Positions 37,029 through 46,111 are shown, counted from the stretch's first letter. The stretch: 64,000 nucleotides of DNA from Thalassobaculum litoreum DSM 18839 (GCF_900102465.1 NZ_FNBW01000018.1:1-64000); one strand, 5' to 3'. The notes: a model not told the origin generated them from the sequence alone. Numbers and translations are program-made.

Positions 37029-37859
37029 TCAGGTGCCGGCGGTCATCGGCGCGCCGAGGCGGCGCAGGGTGGCGATGATGCTGAGCGCGGTGATCTTGCC
37101 GGTCTTCGGGTTCTCTTCGGTCGGCACGTTCTCGATGGTCATCGTGAACCGCGCGCTGTCCGCCTCCACCGTGATCGTGTGGGTGTTGCGGGTGACCTGC
37201 GGATCGGCCCAGATCTCCAGCTTCGTGGCGTCGGCGCCGATGCCGGCCAGCGACAGGGCGGCGGCGACGTTGACGTTCGCCGGGAAACCGGCGGCGCCGT
37301 CGCGGGCCGAGCCGTCGAACACCTTCTTGGCGGTGTTCAACCCCTCGACCGAGATGTTGTTCTCGACCAGATAGGGCGCGCCGGCGAGACCGCCCGGCGG
37401 TTTGCGGGTGACGAGGCGGACCTCTGAGATCTCCCCTTCCGCCGCGGCACGCACCGCGTCGAGCCCGATCAGCGCGCCGGTCGGCACCACGATCCGCGCG
37501 CCGGTGCGCCGGGCCCGGTCGACCAGCTCGTCGTGGCGCAGCAGCGCGCCGACGCTGATCGGCAGGAAGATCCGGCCACGCTCGACCGCCGGCACCGCCA
37601 CCTCGGCGAAGACCGAGGCCGGGGCGCATTCCACGACCACGTCGGCCCGGTCAGCCAACTCACCCAGCGATACGACCGGCACTTCCGTCTGGAAGCCGGC
37701 CATGTTGGCCCGGGCCTTGTCCGCGTCGCGGGCGGAGACCGCCACGAGCTTCAGTCCTTCGATGCTGCCGCTGTCGAGCGCGGCGGCCACTTTCTGGCCG
37801 ATCGCGCCGAATCCTCCGATGCCGACCGTAAGCGGTCCCGTTGCGGGCGATGTTGACAC
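37029..37859 (-). CDS. nadX: L-aspartate dehydrogenase (NadX-type)
   Basis: The 276-residue protein has the Rossmann motif VGIGGFGAIGQKVA near the N-terminus. The family segments VECAPASVFAEVAVP, TGALIGLDAVRAA and FPANVNVAAALSLAGIGAD follow. NadX makes iminoaspartate for NAD synthesis or, in some bacteria, deaminates aspartate catabolically. I prefer GTG 37859, which has GAGGAGG six bases upstream. The open frame to 37931 would run over the start of the divergent tctC gene. No nadA/nadC neighbours are present. Confidence 0.85.
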   Translation of the reverse strand: MSTSPATGPLTVGIGGFGAIGQKVAAALDSGSIEGLKLVAVSARDADKARANMAGFQTEVPVVSLGELADRADVVVECAPASVFAEVAVPAVERGRIFLPISVGALLRHDELVDRARRTGARIVVPTGALIGLDAVRAAAEGEISEVRLVTRKPPGGLAGAPYLVENNISVEGLNTAKKVFDGSARDGAAGFPANVNVAAALSLAGIGADATKLEIWADPQVTRNTHTITVEADSARFTMTIENVPTEENPKTGKITALSIIATLRRLGAPMTAGT

Positions 37860-37911
37860 GCCGTCCTCCTCGTCCAAGGTTGGTCGCTGTCGTAGCCCCG
37901 GTGTGTCACCC

Positions 37912-38934
37912 ATGTCCAGCCGTCCATCCACCGTCGCCCGTCGCCTCCATGCGGCTGCCTCCGCGTTGGGGCTGGCGACCGGCCTGCTCGTGGCGGCAGC
38001 GAGCCTAACACCGGCTGCGGCTCAGACCGCGTCGGATGGCGAGACGCCGCCCCCCTGTCGGCTGGCGACACTGGTGGTCGCCGGCGGCGCGGGCAGCGGC
38101 ACCGACCTGATCGCCAGGGCGCTGGCCGAGGCCGCCAACCGGACCGGCATGAAGCCGCCGCTGAAGGTGCGCAACATCGACGGCGACGACGGAATCGACG
38201 GCGCCCGGGCCGTGCTGCAAGCGCCGGGCGACGGTTGCATGATGCTGGCAGCCCATCAGGGGCTGCTCGTCAATTTCCTGACCTGGCGCGCGTCCTTCGC
38301 CTGGCAGGATTTCCGCCATGTGGCCCTGCTGACCCGGACGCCGATGGCCCTCGTGGCCCCCGTCTCCACCTCCTTCGCCGATGCGCGGGAGATGCGGGCG
38401 GCCGCCCGCAGCGGGACCCTCACGGCCGGCGTGGGACCCGGCACCATCGCCGAGTTCGCCCTGCGCGCCATGGCGAAGGCGGCCGAGATCGAGCTCGAAT
38501 ACGACGCCATCGACGGCGCGCGGGAGCGGCTGTCCGCCCTGCTGGCCGGCGATATCGACCTGACCGCCGTTCCGACCGCCCTGGCCAAGCGGCTGGGCGA
38601 GACGCAGATGGTGCGGTCCATCGCCGTGACCGATCGCGAGCCCAGTGCGATCGTTCCGGCGGTTGAGACGCTGCGCGATCAGGGCGTTCCGTTCGACTAC
38701 GCCGTCGATCTGGGCATTCTGCTGCCCCCCTCGGCGCCCGAGGACCTGGCCGCCCGCCTCGCCGGCGACCTGGAGAAGGCACTGGACGATCCGGCGTTCC
38801 AGAAGGCGATGGAGGGCTACGACGTCCGCATCGATTTCCGCCCGCTGACCCAGTACGCGATCTACTGGGAGAACCTGATGGCGTCCTGGCGCGAGATCGC
38901 CGAGGAAGCCGGCTACGAGCGCACCTCGCGCTAG
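37912..38934 (+). CDS. tctC: Tripartite tricarboxylate transporter binding protein (TctC/Bug), first
   Basis: The 340-residue protein has a Tat-free signal peptide (hydrophobic residues 16-32, cleavage after AAAQ-like sequence near 39) and the TctC fold, with LATLVVAGGAGSGTDLIARAL as its first strand-loop. It is more divergent from the second TctC protein (39133-40113) than two recent duplicates would be, and it lacks the usual WGAGGGTD form. It may bind another carboxylate for the same permease. ATG 37912 has only a weak ribosome site. Confidence 0.82.
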   Translation: MSSRPSTVARRLHAAASALGLATGLLVAAASLTPAAAQTASDGETPPPCRLATLVVAGGAGSGTDLIARALAEAANRTGMKPPLKVRNIDGDDGIDGARAVLQAPGDGCMMLAAHQGLLVNFLTWRASFAWQDFRHVALLTRTPMALVAPVSTSFADAREMRAAARSGTLTAGVGPGTIAEFALRAMAKAAEIELEYDAIDGARERLSALLAGDIDLTAVPTALAKRLGETQMVRSIAVTDREPSAIVPAVETLRDQGVPFDYAVDLGILLPPSAPEDLAARLAGDLEKALDDPAFQKAMEGYDVRIDFRPLTQYAIYWENLMASWREIAEEAGYERTSR

Positions 38935-39132
38935 CGGTTGGGCCGCTTTCGGCCACCACCGACTATGGACGGTAACATTGACACATCGTCCCATCCCTTT
39001 AAGAAAGGTCGGATGGTCGTGCCGTTGGTTTGCACCCGACGATCAAAAACACAGGGGTGGAGACACGGGGCACGGCGTTTATGTCCGGATAATTATCCAG
39101 CCAATCAACAGGACGAACAGGGGAATTGACCG
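38935..39132. other. Leader region of the second tctC gene
   Basis: This 198-base gap separates the two binding-protein genes. It includes a TTGACA at 38978-38983, but no good -10 box lies at the right distance. The sequence before ATG 39133 has an AGGGG ribosome site. A separate promoter for the main transporter operon is likely but not pinned down. Confidence 0.35.
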
Positions 39133-40113
39133 ATGACGTTTAAATCCACCCTTCTGGCGGCAACGGCCGCCGTCGTCGTCGCCGGTACGGCGTTCGGCAT
39201 GAGCCCGGCAGCGGCCGCCGACTTCGGCTGCAGGACCGCCAAACTGATCGTTCCGTGGGGCGCCGGCGGCGGCACCGACGTGATCTTCCGTCAGTTCGTC
39301 GAAGCGGTGAACGAGGCGGGCGCCGAGCCGGAGCTGCAGGTCGTGAACATCGGCGGCCAGGGCGGCAACAAGGGCGCCAAGGAAGCCGCCAAGGCGAAGC
39401 CGGACGGCTGCACGCTGTTCGCCATCCACCAGAGCGCGCTGACCAGCTACTTCACCGGCCGCATCGACTTCACCTGGGACAAGTTCGAGCCGGTCGCCAT
39501 GCTGACCCGCACGCCGTCGATCTTCGGCGCGAATGCCGACGTTCCGTATCAGAACATCACCGAGATGGTGGCCTACGCCAAGGAGAACCCCGGCAAGATC
39601 AATGCCGGCGGCACCCTCGGCTCGACCAGCCAGTTCGTCTATCTGCTGCTGGAAGACGCCGCTGGCATCAAGTTCAACCACGTCTCCTACGACGGCACCC
39701 GCCAGCGCATGACGGCGCTGCTGGCCGGCAACATCGACACCGGCGAGATCAACCTGGCCGCCGCCAAGAAGTACATCCAGACCGGCGAGCTGAAGGCCCT
39801 GGGCATCACCACCGAGGAGCGCAACTCGGAGATCCCCGACGTCGCCACCCTCAAGGAGCAGGGCTACGATCTGGTCTACGGCGTCGACCGTGGCGTGATG
39901 CTGCCGGAAGGCACGTCGCAGGAGATCATCGATCACTACGCCGGGCTGTTCAAACAGGCCGCCGAGAACCCGAAGGTGGTCGAGGCGATGAACGCCAAGG
40001 GCACCTATGTGAACTACATGAACCCGGCCGAGTCCGAGACGTACTGGAGCGAAACCCAGGCCAAGTGGAGCAAGATCGCGAAGGACGTCGGCATCTACAA
40101 GGCCAAAGACTGA
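39133..40113 (+). CDS. tctC: Tripartite tricarboxylate transporter binding protein (TctC/Bug), second
   Basis: The 326-residue periplasmic protein has a signal peptide cleaved near AAAADF (about residue 29). Canonical TctC features are LIVPWGAGGGTDVIFR, NIGGQGGNKGAKEAAKAKPDG and the ALLAGNIDTGEIN hinge region. It delivers a di- or tricarboxylate, or an acidic amino acid, to TctA/TctB. The gene ends at an intrinsic terminator, so it is probably made in excess of the membrane subunits. Confidence 0.93.
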   Translation: MTFKSTLLAATAAVVVAGTAFGMSPAAAADFGCRTAKLIVPWGAGGGTDVIFRQFVEAVNEAGAEPELQVVNIGGQGGNKGAKEAAKAKPDGCTLFAIHQSALTSYFTGRIDFTWDKFEPVAMLTRTPSIFGANADVPYQNITEMVAYAKENPGKINAGGTLGSTSQFVYLLLEDAAGIKFNHVSYDGTRQRMTALLAGNIDTGEINLAAAKKYIQTGELKALGITTEERNSEIPDVATLKEQGYDLVYGVDRGVMLPEGTSQEIIDHYAGLFKQAAENPKVVEAMNAKGTYVNYMNPAESETYWSETQAKWSKIAKDVGIYKAKD

Positions 40114-40132
40114 TCACAAGAACGCCTGACAG

Positions 40133-40168
40133 CGGGCGCCGGCAGATGTGCCGGCGCCCGTTTCGTTT
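40133..40168 (+). terminator. Intrinsic terminator between tctC and tctB
   Basis: A 12-bp perfect stem (CGGGCGCCGGCA / TGCCGGCGCCCG) with a GATG loop is followed by TTTCGTTT. Its position inside the operon would let partial read-through set a high ratio of binding protein to permease. Confidence 0.9.
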
Positions 40169-40215
40169 GATACAGTTCGACCCCGAACAACCAAGAAACG
40201 ACGGGAGACCGGGAC

Positions 40216-40695
40216 ATGTCGGTGAGCCGCGACACGATCGTCGCCATCCTGCTGCTGGCGTTCTGCGGCGTGCTTTGGTACGCGTCATACGATATCGAGA
40301 TCACCAGCTACGGCACGATGCCGAGCTCGGTGTGGCCGCGCATCATCATCGTCGCAATGGCCGTGTTTTCCGCCCTGCTGCTCCTGAAATCCCTGTCGTC
40401 GCATGACGACGCGCCCGTCGAGGAGGCCTCGAGCGAGCCGTTCTTCCGGCGCTATCGCAACGCGGCGATCATCTATGCACTGTTCCTGCTGTTCCTGCTG
40501 ACGCTGCCGACCCTCGGCATGCATCTCGGCGGCGCGCTGTTCGTCTTCCTGTCGCTGACCGCGCTTGGCCGCCCGTCGCCGAAGCTCATCGCGCTCCACG
40601 CCGCGATCGCCGTCATCTCCATCGGCGCGATGTGGTCGATCTTCACTTTCGGCCTGCGGGTGATCCTGCCCCAGGGCGAGATCCTGCCGATCTGA
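40216..40695 (+). CDS. tctB: Tripartite tricarboxylate transporter small subunit TctB
   Basis: The 159-residue membrane protein has four predicted helices, the usual plan for TctB (DIVVAILLLAFCGVLWY, PRIIIVAMAVFSALLLLKSL, an acidic cytoplasmic loop, then two more helices). It supports the large subunit TctA in secondary transport. TctA starts 17 bases downstream. Confidence 0.9.
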   Translation: MSVSRDTIVAILLLAFCGVLWYASYDIEITSYGTMPSSVWPRIIIVAMAVFSALLLLKSLSSHDDAPVEEASSEPFFRRYRNAAIIYALFLLFLLTLPTLGMHLGGALFVFLSLTALGRPSPKLIALHAAIAVISIGAMWSIFTFGLRVILPQGEILPI

Positions 40696-40712
40696 GCGGG
40701 GAGACCGGAACC

Positions 40713-42392
40713 ATGATCATCGAAAACGTTCTCTTCGCCTTCCAGGAGGTCTTCCACTGGAAGAACCTCGGCCTGATGTTCATCGGCACCACGGCAGGGC
40801 TGATCGCGGGCTCGATCCCGGGCTTCACCATCACCATGGCGGTGGTCCTCACCCTGCCCTTCACCTTCGGCCTGTCGCCGGTGGAAGGGTTGTCGACCAT
40901 GATCGGCGTGTTCGTCGGCGGCCTGTCCGGCGGCCTGATGTCCGGCATGCTGACCGGTATTCCCGGCACGCCGTCCTCGATCGCCACGACCTTCGACGGT
41001 TTCCCGATGGCCCGCAAGGGACGGCCCGGTCTGGCGCTCGGCCTCGGCGTTTGGTCGAGCTTCTTCGGCGGTATTCTGAGCGCCGTGCTGCTGGTCACCC
41101 TGGCCCCGAGCCTTGCCAAGATCGGCCTCGAATTCGGGCCGTGGGACTATTTCGCCCTGGTGCTCTTCGCGCTGACCATCACGGCAAGCCTGTCGGGAGA
41201 GACCCTCATCAAGGGGATCATCGCCGGCCTGCTGGGCCTGTTCGTCGCCTCCGTCGGCGAGGACGAGGTCAACGGCGTCGCCCGTTTCACCTTCGGCAGC
41301 GAGACCCTGGAGAGTGGCTTTGACTTCCTGCCGGTGCTGATCGGCCTGTTCGCGTTCAGCCAGCTCCTGTCCGATGTGCAGAACACCGAGAAGGCCCGCC
41401 AGCCGCTGATGACCGGTGTCGAGGCGAAGGGCATCCGGGTCGAGCACCTGGCCGCGGTCCGGATCATCTTCAAGCGCTGGGTCAACCTGGTGCGCTCCTC
41501 GCTGATCGGCGTGTTCACCGGCGTGCTGCCGGCCGCCGGCGGCTCGATTTCCAATATCCTGGCCTATGACCAGGCCAAGAAGGCGTCGAAGAACTCCCAC
41601 GAGTTCGGCACCGGCACGCCGGACGGCATCATCGCCCCGGAAGCCTCCAACAACGCCACCGCGGGCGGCGCGCTGATCACCATGATGGCGCTCGGCATTC
41701 CGGGCGACGTGATCACCGCCGTGATGCTCGGCGCGCTGCTGATCCACAACGTGCAGCCGAGCCCGACCTTCATCACCGAGAATCCGGATCTCGCCTACGC
41801 GATCTTCATCGCGTTCTTCCTGGCTCATTTCATCATGATCATCATGCAGGCCTTCTGCCTGCGCGCCTTCCTTCTGGTGGTGCGGATCCCGATGTACATG
41901 CTGGCCGCGGTCATCCTGGCCTATTGCGCGATCGGCGTGTTCGCCCTGAACAACATCCAGGAGGATATCTGGACGCTCTTCGTCTTCGGCCTGATCGGCT
42001 ATGCCATGAAGCTGCTGGGCTTCCCGCTGGCGCCGATGATCCTGGGCGTGGTGCTGGGTCATGTCGCCGAGCTCAACCTCAGCCGGGCGATCTCCCTGTC
42101 GGGCACGACGGACCAGTTCCTGCTCGACATGGTGACCCGACCCTGGGCGCTGTTCTTCCTCGTCGTGGCCGCCTTCTCGGTCGTCTTCCCGTGGTACCAG
42201 AAGGCGCGTGAGCGGGCCGCCTGGACGCTCGGCTATCTGCCGGCGCTGATGGTCTGCCTTGCGGTACCGATGGCGATGATGGAGGGCTGGCCGCGCACAC
42301 TTATCGCAGTGGTATTGGTGCTGGGCGCGGTTTATCTTCTGCTCCAAAGCGCGCGTCGCGGATGGAGCGTTAGCACCGACGACGCCGCCTGA
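40713..42392 (+). CDS. tctA: Tripartite tricarboxylate transporter large permease TctA
   Basis: The 559-residue permease is longer than the typical ~500 residues and has about twelve membrane helices. Family motifs are GLIAGSIPGFTITMAVVLTLP, the IPGTPSSIATTFDG-type loop and the second-half repeat GVLPAAGGSISNILAYDQAKK with PEASNNATAGGALITMMALGIPGD. It moves carboxylates with sodium or protons after TctC delivery. ATG 40713 follows GGGGAGA. The dgcN-like gene follows 67 bases later in the same direction. Confidence 0.94.
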   Translation: MIIENVLFAFQEVFHWKNLGLMFIGTTAGLIAGSIPGFTITMAVVLTLPFTFGLSPVEGLSTMIGVFVGGLSGGLMSGMLTGIPGTPSSIATTFDGFPMARKGRPGLALGLGVWSSFFGGILSAVLLVTLAPSLAKIGLEFGPWDYFALVLFALTITASLSGETLIKGIIAGLLGLFVASVGEDEVNGVARFTFGSETLESGFDFLPVLIGLFAFSQLLSDVQNTEKARQPLMTGVEAKGIRVEHLAAVRIIFKRWVNLVRSSLIGVFTGVLPAAGGSISNILAYDQAKKASKNSHEFGTGTPDGIIAPEASNNATAGGALITMMALGIPGDVITAVMLGALLIHNVQPSPTFITENPDLAYAIFIAFFLAHFIMIIMQAFCLRAFLLVVRIPMYMLAAVILAYCAIGVFALNNIQEDIWTLFVFGLIGYAMKLLGFPLAPMILGVVLGHVAELNLSRAISLSGTTDQFLLDMVTRPWALFFLVVAAFSVVFPWYQKARERAAWTLGYLPALMVCLAVPMAMMEGWPRTLIAVVLVLGAVYLLLQSARRGWSVSTDDAA

Positions 42393-42459
42393 TCCGTCAA
42401 ACGGCCGGCCGGTATTCGTCCCGACGCCGGCCACCACCTGCAATCCCCTGGGGAGCGTC

Positions 42460-43476
42460 ATGTCGCGTTTCGAGATTCAGAACCCGTATCTGCTGTTCCT
42501 GGGCGACGCCCCGGACCAGCTGGCCGCCAAGACCGCGAACGGCGTGAAGGTGTGGCGCCCTGACTGGTGTCTCGGCCAGTTCCGCTTCCCGGCCTGCAAG
42601 GCCGATCTCGGCCTGCCCGACATGACCATCGAGGAAGCGGCCGCCGCCGGCGTGAAGACCGTCATCCTCGGCGTCGCCAACCGTGGCGGCTTCATCCCGG
42701 ACGCCTGGATCGTCGAGCTGGTCAAGGCGCTGAACCTGGGCATGGACATCGCCTCGGGCCTGCACACCCGGATCACCACGATCCCGGCGCTGAAGGAAGC
42801 CGCCGAGAAGAACGGCCGCAAGCTGTTCGACGTGCGCCACCCGACCCGCGACTACCCGGTCGCCAGCGGCGTGCCGCGCACCGGCAAGCGCCTGCTGACC
42901 GTCGGCACCGACGTCTCCGTCGGCAAGATGTTCACCACGCTGGCCATCGAGAAGGAGATGCGGGACCGCGGTATGAACGCCGACTTCCGAGCCACCGGCC
43001 AGACCGGCATCTTCATCGCCGGCTCGGGCCTGTCGGTCGACGCGGTGATCGCCGACTTCATCTCCGGCTCCATCGAGTGGCTGGCGCCTGAGAACAGCGA
43101 GGACCACTGGGACCTGATCGAGGGCCAGGGCTCGCTGTACAACGTGTCCTACTCCGGCGTGACCCTGGGCCTGATCCACGGTGCGCAGTCCGACGCGCTG
43201 GTGATGTGCCACGAGATCGGCCGCCCGCACATGCGCGGCCTGCCGGACTACGAGGTCCCGGCGATCCCGACCGCGATGGACACCATCCTGCACATGGCCA
43301 AGATGGTGAACTCCGACGTCAAGTTCGTCGGTGTGTCGCTGAACACCTCCAACGTCACCGCCGAGGAGGCCGAGGCGTTCAAGAAGAAGACCGCCAAGGA
43401 GACCGGCCTGCCGGTCGTCGATCCGCTGAAGGACGGTGTGGCGCCGATCGTCGACAACATCGTCGCCAGCTACTGA
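42460..43476 (+). CDS. dgcN: DUF1611 family protein, DgcN-like N-acetyltransferase
   Basis: The 338-residue protein matches the DUF1611 family: FLGDAPDQLAAKTANGV at the N-terminus, the NRGGFIPDAWI loop, a P-loop-like GTDVSVGKMFTT at 149-160, and GSGLSVDAVIADFISG followed by IEGQGSLYN. Members named DgcN acetylate D-glutamate as the first step of a D-glutamate catabolic route completed by the racemase DgcA. No dgcA gene follows here. Placement behind a TctABC transporter supports uptake and use of an acidic substrate. GGGGAG precedes ATG. Confidence 0.8.
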   Translation: MSRFEIQNPYLLFLGDAPDQLAAKTANGVKVWRPDWCLGQFRFPACKADLGLPDMTIEEAAAAGVKTVILGVANRGGFIPDAWIVELVKALNLGMDIASGLHTRITTIPALKEAAEKNGRKLFDVRHPTRDYPVASGVPRTGKRLLTVGTDVSVGKMFTTLAIEKEMRDRGMNADFRATGQTGIFIAGSGLSVDAVIADFISGSIEWLAPENSEDHWDLIEGQGSLYNVSYSGVTLGLIHGAQSDALVMCHEIGRPHMRGLPDYEVPAIPTAMDTILHMAKMVNSDVKFVGVSLNTSNVTAEEAEAFKKKTAKETGLPVVDPLKDGVAPIVDNIVASY

Positions 43477-43480
43477 TCAG

Positions 43481-43825
43481 ATGACGGCGATCGCCGACCT
43501 GCTGCGCCCGGTCCTGGAGGATCGGGCGCGGGCGGGGGCGACGATCCTCTATGCCCATCTCGCCCATGCCGCCGGGGTCCCGTCCCCGCACTCGATCCAT
43601 AAGACCGGCGAGGCATTGGAAGTGCTGATGGAGCAGGATGCCGCGCACGGCCGCCCTCTGCTGGCGGCCGTCGCCATCTCCAAGGCCCGCGACGGCGTGC
43701 CCGCCCCCGGGTTCTTTCAGAAAGCCTCCGAGCTCGGCCTGTATTTCGGCCCCGACCGCGGCCCGCAGGCGGCGACCTTCCATGCGCTGGAACTGGAGAA
43801 GGTCTGGGCGGCGTATAGGGAATGA
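43481..43825 (+). CDS. Small protein of unknown function behind dgcN
   Basis: The 114-residue protein starts four bases after the dgcN stop, which implies translational coupling because no separate ribosome site is visible. It is mostly helical and soluble, with a conserved-looking LYAHLAHAAGVPSPHSIHKTGEALEVLM region and the tail LELEKVWAAYRE. I recognise no domain. It could be an accessory to the acetyltransferase, but that is only inferred from position. Confidence 0.6.
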   Translation: MTAIADLLRPVLEDRARAGATILYAHLAHAAGVPSPHSIHKTGEALEVLMEQDAAHGRPLLAAVAISKARDGVPAPGFFQKASELGLYFGPDRGPQAATFHALELEKVWAAYRE

Positions 43826-43838
43826 CTTAGGTCCTCCC

Positions 43839-43870
43839 CGTCTTCCCGGACGTGATCCGGGAACCAGACA
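43839..43870 (+). repeat. CGTC-hairpin repeat, plus orientation
   Basis: A CGTC foot at 43839-43842 is followed by the perfect 8-bp stem TTCCCGGA / TCCGGGAA (loop CGTGA) and then ACCAGAC. It pairs with an inverted copy at 43924-43953. It belongs to the same family as the hairpins around the GIY-YIG gene at 46108-46419. Confidence 0.7.
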
Positions 43871-43923
43871 GAGGACAAGCCGGAACATTCGAAGAATAGC
43901 CCGAAGCGTTCCATCGGCGGCGT

Positions 43924-43953
43924 CTCTGGGTCCCGGAGCACGTCCGGGAGACG
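43924..43953 (-). repeat. CGTC-hairpin repeat, minus orientation
   Basis: Read on the minus strand it has the foot CGTC, the stem TCCCGGA / TCCGGGA (loop CGTGC) and then CCCAGAG. It is an inverted, slightly diverged copy of the unit at 43839-43870. Both lie in the 159-base gap between two convergent genes. Confidence 0.7.
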
Positions 43954-43984
43954 CGTTCTTGTTCGCGTCCTCCGTACGCCCCCG

Positions 43985-44173
43985 TCACCGCCGCCCGGGC
44001 CAGGCGCGAAACAGCGGCACCATGAAGACCAGGCAGGCGATCAGGAAGGTGACGCTGCCGCCGATCGCCAGCCAGTCTTCCGCCCGCCAGGAGGCGGCGA
44101 TGAAGAACAGGGCGGAGACGACGAACACCAGCCACCCGGCCATGTGCCACCACCAGTTGGCCAATGGGCTCAC
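43985..44173 (-). CDS. Small two-helix membrane protein
   Basis: The 62-residue protein has two predicted membrane helices (about 11-27 and 33-52) joined by a short WRAEDWLAIG loop. The start is GTG with a very good GAGGGAGG site, 16 bases after the dehydratase stop, so it is likely translated as the last gene of the SDR-dehydratase operon. No family is recognised. Confidence 0.55.
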   Translation of the reverse strand: MSPLANWWWHMAGWLVFVVSALFFIAASWRAEDWLAIGGSVTFLIACLVFMVPLFRAWPGRR

Positions 44174-44189
44174 GGCGGCCTCCCTCGGT

Positions 44190-45130
44190 TTACGTCACCC
44201 CGTCGGTGCCGGCACCGCACACGATCGTGCAGACGGTTTCGCCGGCCGCCACACGGACCGCGCCGTTCATCAGCGCGGCCACGCCCGCCGCGCCCGCCAA
44301 CTCGGCTCCGATGGCGCATTCCGCCCAGAGCCAGCGGGCCGCCGCATACATCGCCTGGTCGTCGACCAGCACGATATCGTCCACATGGGCGGTGATCAGG
44401 TCGTAGTTCAGCTGTTCGCTGCGCCGCGGCGCAAGCGTGCCCGCCGCCGTGGCGATGGCGTCCAGGGTGACCAGACCGCCGGCCTTGCGGCTCTCGTAAT
44501 GGGTCGGGGCGCCGACCGGCTCGACGCCGATCACCTTCACCTGCGGTCGGTCCGACTTGATGGCCGTGGCCACGCCGGAGATCAGCCCGCCACCGCCGAT
44601 GGCGACGACGACGGTATCGACGTCCGGCACCTGATCGAGGATTTCCAGGCCGAGCGTCCCCTGGCCGTTGATCACGCTCTCCGGCGCGAAGGGATGGACC
44701 CAGGTCATGCCCTCTTCCTGCGCCCGCGCCATGGCAGCGACCGCCGCCTCGTCGAACACGGAGCCCTCGATCACCACCTCCGCTCCCCAGCGGCGCAGGC
44801 TCTCGGCCTTGGCCGGCGGCGCGGAGCGGGGCAGGTAGACCACCGCCTTCGCCCCGCCCATCCAGGCGGCATAGGCGACGGCGAGGCCATGGTTGCCGCC
44901 CGAGGCGGTGATCAACCCGCGCGACACCTGCTCGGCGCTGAGCGACTTCAGCGTGTTCACCGCCCCGCGCACCTTGAACGAGCCGGTCGGCTGCAGAAAG
45001 TCGAGCTTGAGGGCGAGCCGGCCCTCGGTCACCGAATTGAGCAGACCCACCGGCTCCAGCACCGGAGTGGCGCGCACATGGCCGGCGATCCGGGCCTGGG
45101 CGGCGCGGATGGTGTCGAGCGTAACCGTCA

Positions 45131-45131
<1 letters not shown>
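44190..45131 (-). CDS. PLP-dependent threonine/serine dehydratase-like enzyme
   Basis: The 313-residue fold-type II PLP enzyme has Lys53 in PTGSFKVRGA, which carries PLP. The SGGNHGLAVAYAA loop, the phosphate-binding GGGGLISG and the C-terminal CGAGTDGV strand follow. It is the length of a catabolic threonine or serine dehydratase without ACT domains; hydroxyaspartate dehydratases look alike. The start codon overlaps the SDR stop by one base (TGATG), so the two are coupled. Confidence 0.87.
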
Positions 45132-45907
<776 letters not shown>

Positions 45908-45956
45908 TTAGCCCGGCGGCACGGGGGAGGGCAAGGGGGCTCAGTCGGACGGGGCG

Positions 45957-46025
45957 GGTTGGAATGACGGGACTGGTTGGGGTGACGGGACTGGTTGGGG
46001 TGACGGGACTGGTTGGGGTGGTGGG
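45957..46025. repeat. 18-bp tandem repeat, almost four copies
   Basis: Units start at 45957, 45975, 45993 and 46011. Units two and three are identical (GGTTGGGGTGACGGGACT), unit one differs at two bases and the last is partial. On the minus strand each full unit carries CCCGTC, the same foot as the adjacent hairpin repeats. Confidence 0.85.
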
Positions 46026-46048
46026 CTTGTGCCGGCGCCGTCGGCCTG

Positions 46049-46073
46049 GTCCTGACGTGCGTCAGGACGACGG
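46049..46073 (-). repeat. CGTC-hairpin repeat left of GIY-YIG gene, minus orientation
   Basis: The perfect stem GTCCTGAC / GTCAGGAC has a four-base loop. On the minus strand it is preceded by CCGTC and followed by CAGG. It faces the plus-oriented unit at 46085-46111 across 11 bases. Confidence 0.75.
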
Positions 46074-46084
46074 CGACTTTCTTT

Positions 46085-46111
46085 CGTCATCCTGATGCAA
46101 ATCAGGATCAA
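46085..46111 (+). repeat. Left copy of the 27-bp inverted repeat flanking the GIY-YIG gene
   Basis: The foot CGTC leads into the perfect 8-bp stem ATCCTGAT / ATCAGGAT with a GCAA loop, then CAA. All 27 bases are identical, in reverse complement, to 46468-46494. The stop codon of the GIY-YIG gene (46108-46110) is inside it. Confidence 0.85.

Noticed and set aside
37860-37931. Longer N-terminus for aspartate dehydrogenase from ATG 37931
   Set aside because: It would overlap the divergent tctC start. GTG 37859 has a strong ribosome site and matches the family N-terminus.
38978-39006. Promoter for the second tctC based on TTGACA
   Set aside because: The -35 match is perfect, but no acceptable -10 hexamer lies 16-18 bases downstream.
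40473-42461. Long minus-strand frame opposite tctA
   Set aside because: Same antisense effect; TctA motifs are on the plus strand.
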